NCBI GenBank assembly: GCA_045046905.1
Contig: JASFYU010000086.1
Coordinates: forward strand, 1-8,207
Direction: 5' to 3'
Source of the DNA: JASFYU01 sp045046905
GTDB taxonomy: Bacteria; Bacteroidota; Bacteroidia; Flavobacteriales; Flavobacteriaceae
Length of the DNA: 8,207 nt
Part shown: piece by piece, positions 7,015 through 8,207 of the stretch
How positions within the stretch are numbered: position 1 is the first letter of the stretch
Layout of the letters: each line of letters begins with the position of its first letter
Program-made: the position numbers and the translations under genes
Notes under the pieces: generated by a model
What the model was told of the DNA's origin: nothing
The model's database searches: none
What the model saw: the letters and a program-made list of their open reading frames with translations, nothing else

Positions 7015-8115
7015 TTATTTTGATTGAATTTTTATTCGATGTGCTGGGCCAAATACATCGGCAAGGTTTACCGTTCGAAATATAATTTCATGTACATCAT
7101 CTGACAATTCAACCTCAAGTCTACTTTCAACTTTCTGCCAACCCTCAGAAAGCATTTTCTTCATTTGGTATTCTTTTAAGTTGGGCGCATCGGATATCAA
7201 TTTGATATGGGCAATATGATCCTCAATTTTTACATTGGAAGATATGGTGTTTGGCGTCCATTCTATGGCACCACGTTTTGCTTCAAGAATCATAAATTCT
7301 GGTTTATCATAGGCCCAATGTGGTTTGCCTCCCCACATCCAAGTATTGTTCTTGAAATAATCATCGGCGTACATAGTGAGTGATTCCTTATGTTTAGGCC
7401 AAACGGTAAACATATTGTTGTTGGTATGGTATTCGATCCAAGTATAGGTACGGGCAAAGCTTGCCTTGTCTCTTTTAAGGACCTCATCGAATTTGGTATC
7501 GATACGATCCTTTCCTTTGACCATACTAATATCTACAGCTTTATTTTTGAGGTATTCATCACGTACCTCCAATGCCGATAAAGGAATACCTCCCTTTTCA
7601 AAATGATGATTATACTTGGCATCTGAAAGAAACCACTTATGGTAGGTATTGGACCATATTTCATTAATACCATGGTGACCATCCGCAACGTCTTTCACTC
7701 CCGGACCCGCACCTATGGTTCTTGTTACATAACCATATGCATTCATCACACCATTCTGCACCTTCATAAAATGACCGCAATGAAAGCCTGTGCCATCAAG
7801 GGCAGCATCCAGAATACCTTCTACATAACCACCACCGGGATAGGGGTCTCCATGGTCTTCTATTTCTATTACCGATTTTATCCACTCTCTGAGCAGCAGA
7901 ATTCTTGTAAACTCATCTTCTTCTCCCTGAAAAATAGTGTCGAGTTGATATTTTTCTTTGAGCCTCCGGAATTTTGGAGAGGACAGGTCTTCTGAATGTT
8001 TGAAGGCGGTATTTTCGCTATAAGTCGGATTGTCTACTTCTACCACATGGTATTCTTTTTTTTCACAGCCTATACTCACTATTAGCGTAGTGAGTATTAA
8101 TATCATATTTTTCAT
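7015..8115 (-). CDS. Transglutaminase-like superfamily lipoprotein
   Basis: A 366-residue lipoprotein: MKN, a hydrophobic stretch and the lipobox S-I-G-C with C17 followed by EKK. The core (about 65-175) matches the transglutaminase/cysteine-protease fold. A Cys helix holds H-C-G-H (112-115, C113), a strand holds G-H-H-G-I-N-E-I-W (146-154, likely H148), and W-F-L-S-D-A-K-Y-N (161-169) supplies D165, giving a Cys-His-Asp triad. Bacterial relatives are mainly proteases or amidases; the peptide:N-glycanase family shares this fold. The C-terminal ~170 residues are Trp/Tyr-rich and end in a beta-rich segment (VELSDDVHEIIFRTV), perhaps a binding domain; I do not recognise them. It starts 12 bp after the stop of a membrane-protein gene and is followed by the GH20 relic at 26 bp, implying one transcript. 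Substrate is unknown; a glycoprotein or peptide-linked glycan is a guess from context. Confidence 0.7.
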   Translation of the reverse strand: MKNMILILTTLIVSIGCEKKEYHVVEVDNPTYSENTAFKHSEDLSSPKFRRLKEKYQLDTIFQGEEDEFTRILLLREWIKSVIEIEDHGDPYPGGGYVEGILDAALDGTGFHCGHFMKVQNGVMNAYGYVTRTIGAGPGVKDVADGHHGINEIWSNTYHKWFLSDAKYNHHFEKGGIPLSALEVRDEYLKNKAVDISMVKGKDRIDTKFDEVLKRDKASFARTYTWIEYHTNNNMFTVWPKHKESLTMYADDYFKNNTWMWGGKPHWAYDKPEFMILEAKRGAIEWTPNTISSNVKIEDHIAHIKLISDAPNLKEYQMKKMLSEGWQKVESRLEVELSDDVHEIIFRTVNLADVFGPAHRIKIQSK

Positions 8116-8127
8116 TTCTATTTGTTT

Positions 8128-8207
8128 TTATGTTATCGTAATCAACAACCTCGACCCAATAAGAACTACTCCTACCATGCCCAGCGCCACTATATCTATT
8201 TGTTTAA
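8128..8207 (-). CDS. C-terminal end of a membrane protein (partial)
   Basis: Twenty-five codons and a stop (complementary to 8128-8130) enter from the right edge. The peptide is K-Q-I-D followed by a continuous hydrophobic stretch (IVALGMVGVVLIG) and SRLLITIT, which reads as a final transmembrane helix with a very short tail. The stop lies 12 bp before the transglutaminase-like ATG, so the two are likely cotranscribed. A transporter such as a sodium/solute or sugar symporter would fit a glycan locus, but the fragment is too short to name a family. Confidence 0.5.
   Translation of the reverse strand, partial: KQIDIVALGMVGVVLIGSRLLITIT

Noticed and set aside
7290..7487. Second minus-strand frame inside the transglutaminase-like gene
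   Set aside because: It is an out-of-frame overlap of a gene with clear motifs; its sequence has no recognisable features.
7639..7995. 118-codon open frame on the plus strand
   Set aside because: It lies wholly antisense to the transglutaminase-like gene, whose triad motifs and lipobox make it the real coding frame; the plus-strand product has no recognisable features.

Overview
The window looks like part of a glycan-utilisation (PUL-like) region of an AT-rich member of the Bacteroidota, probably a marine flavobacterium or cytophagian. This is inferred from three things. Several products carry signal peptides ending in a 'SQ'-type site or a lipobox followed by CN or CE. Convincing Shine-Dalgarno sites are mostly absent. 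The gene content is typical: secreted CAZyme-like enzymes, a large secreted tandem alpha/beta hydrolase, a PIG-L deacetylase lipoprotein, a DUF4832-type TIM barrel and FAD_oxidored-type enzymes. No rRNA, tRNA, CRISPR array, integrase or complete insertion sequence was seen.

Every supported gene is on the minus strand, so transcription runs from 8207 toward 1. In that order they are: the last 25 codons of a membrane protein (8128-8207); a transglutaminase-like lipoprotein (7015-8115); a shortened GH20 beta-N-acetylhexosaminidase (6074-6988); a two-domain alpha/beta-hydrolase esterase (3985-6036); a 241-bp gap holding a 50-codon frame that may be a gene remnant (3829-3981); a PIG-L/LmbE-family deacetylase lipoprotein (2871-3743); a secreted DUF4832-type glycosidase-like TIM barrel (1356-2819); a C-terminally truncated secreted FAD-dependent oxidoreductase (496-1257); and the first 146 codons of a cytoplasmic DadA-like FAD amino-acid oxidoreductase (1-438). 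Gaps are 12, 26, 37, 241, 51, about 98 and 57 bp, which suits one long transcript with at most one break, at the 241-bp gap.

Functionally, GH20, PIG-L and a carbohydrate-esterase-like enzyme point to a glycan containing N-acetylhexosamine and possibly O-acyl groups. The transglutaminase-like protein and the DadA-like enzyme hint at a peptide or amino-acid component, such as a glycoprotein, proteoglycan or peptidoglycan-like substrate. That reading is inference.

The most unusual trait is selective erosion. The GH20 gene appears to have lost most of its catalytic barrel by an in-frame deletion that leaves the catalytic Asp-Glu pair in place. The FAD_oxidored gene stops about halfway through its family length. 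The 50-codon frame in the large gap may be the stump of another deleted gene. Meanwhile the esterase, deacetylase, DUF4832 and transglutaminase-like genes look complete, which suggests a locus in recent or partial decay.
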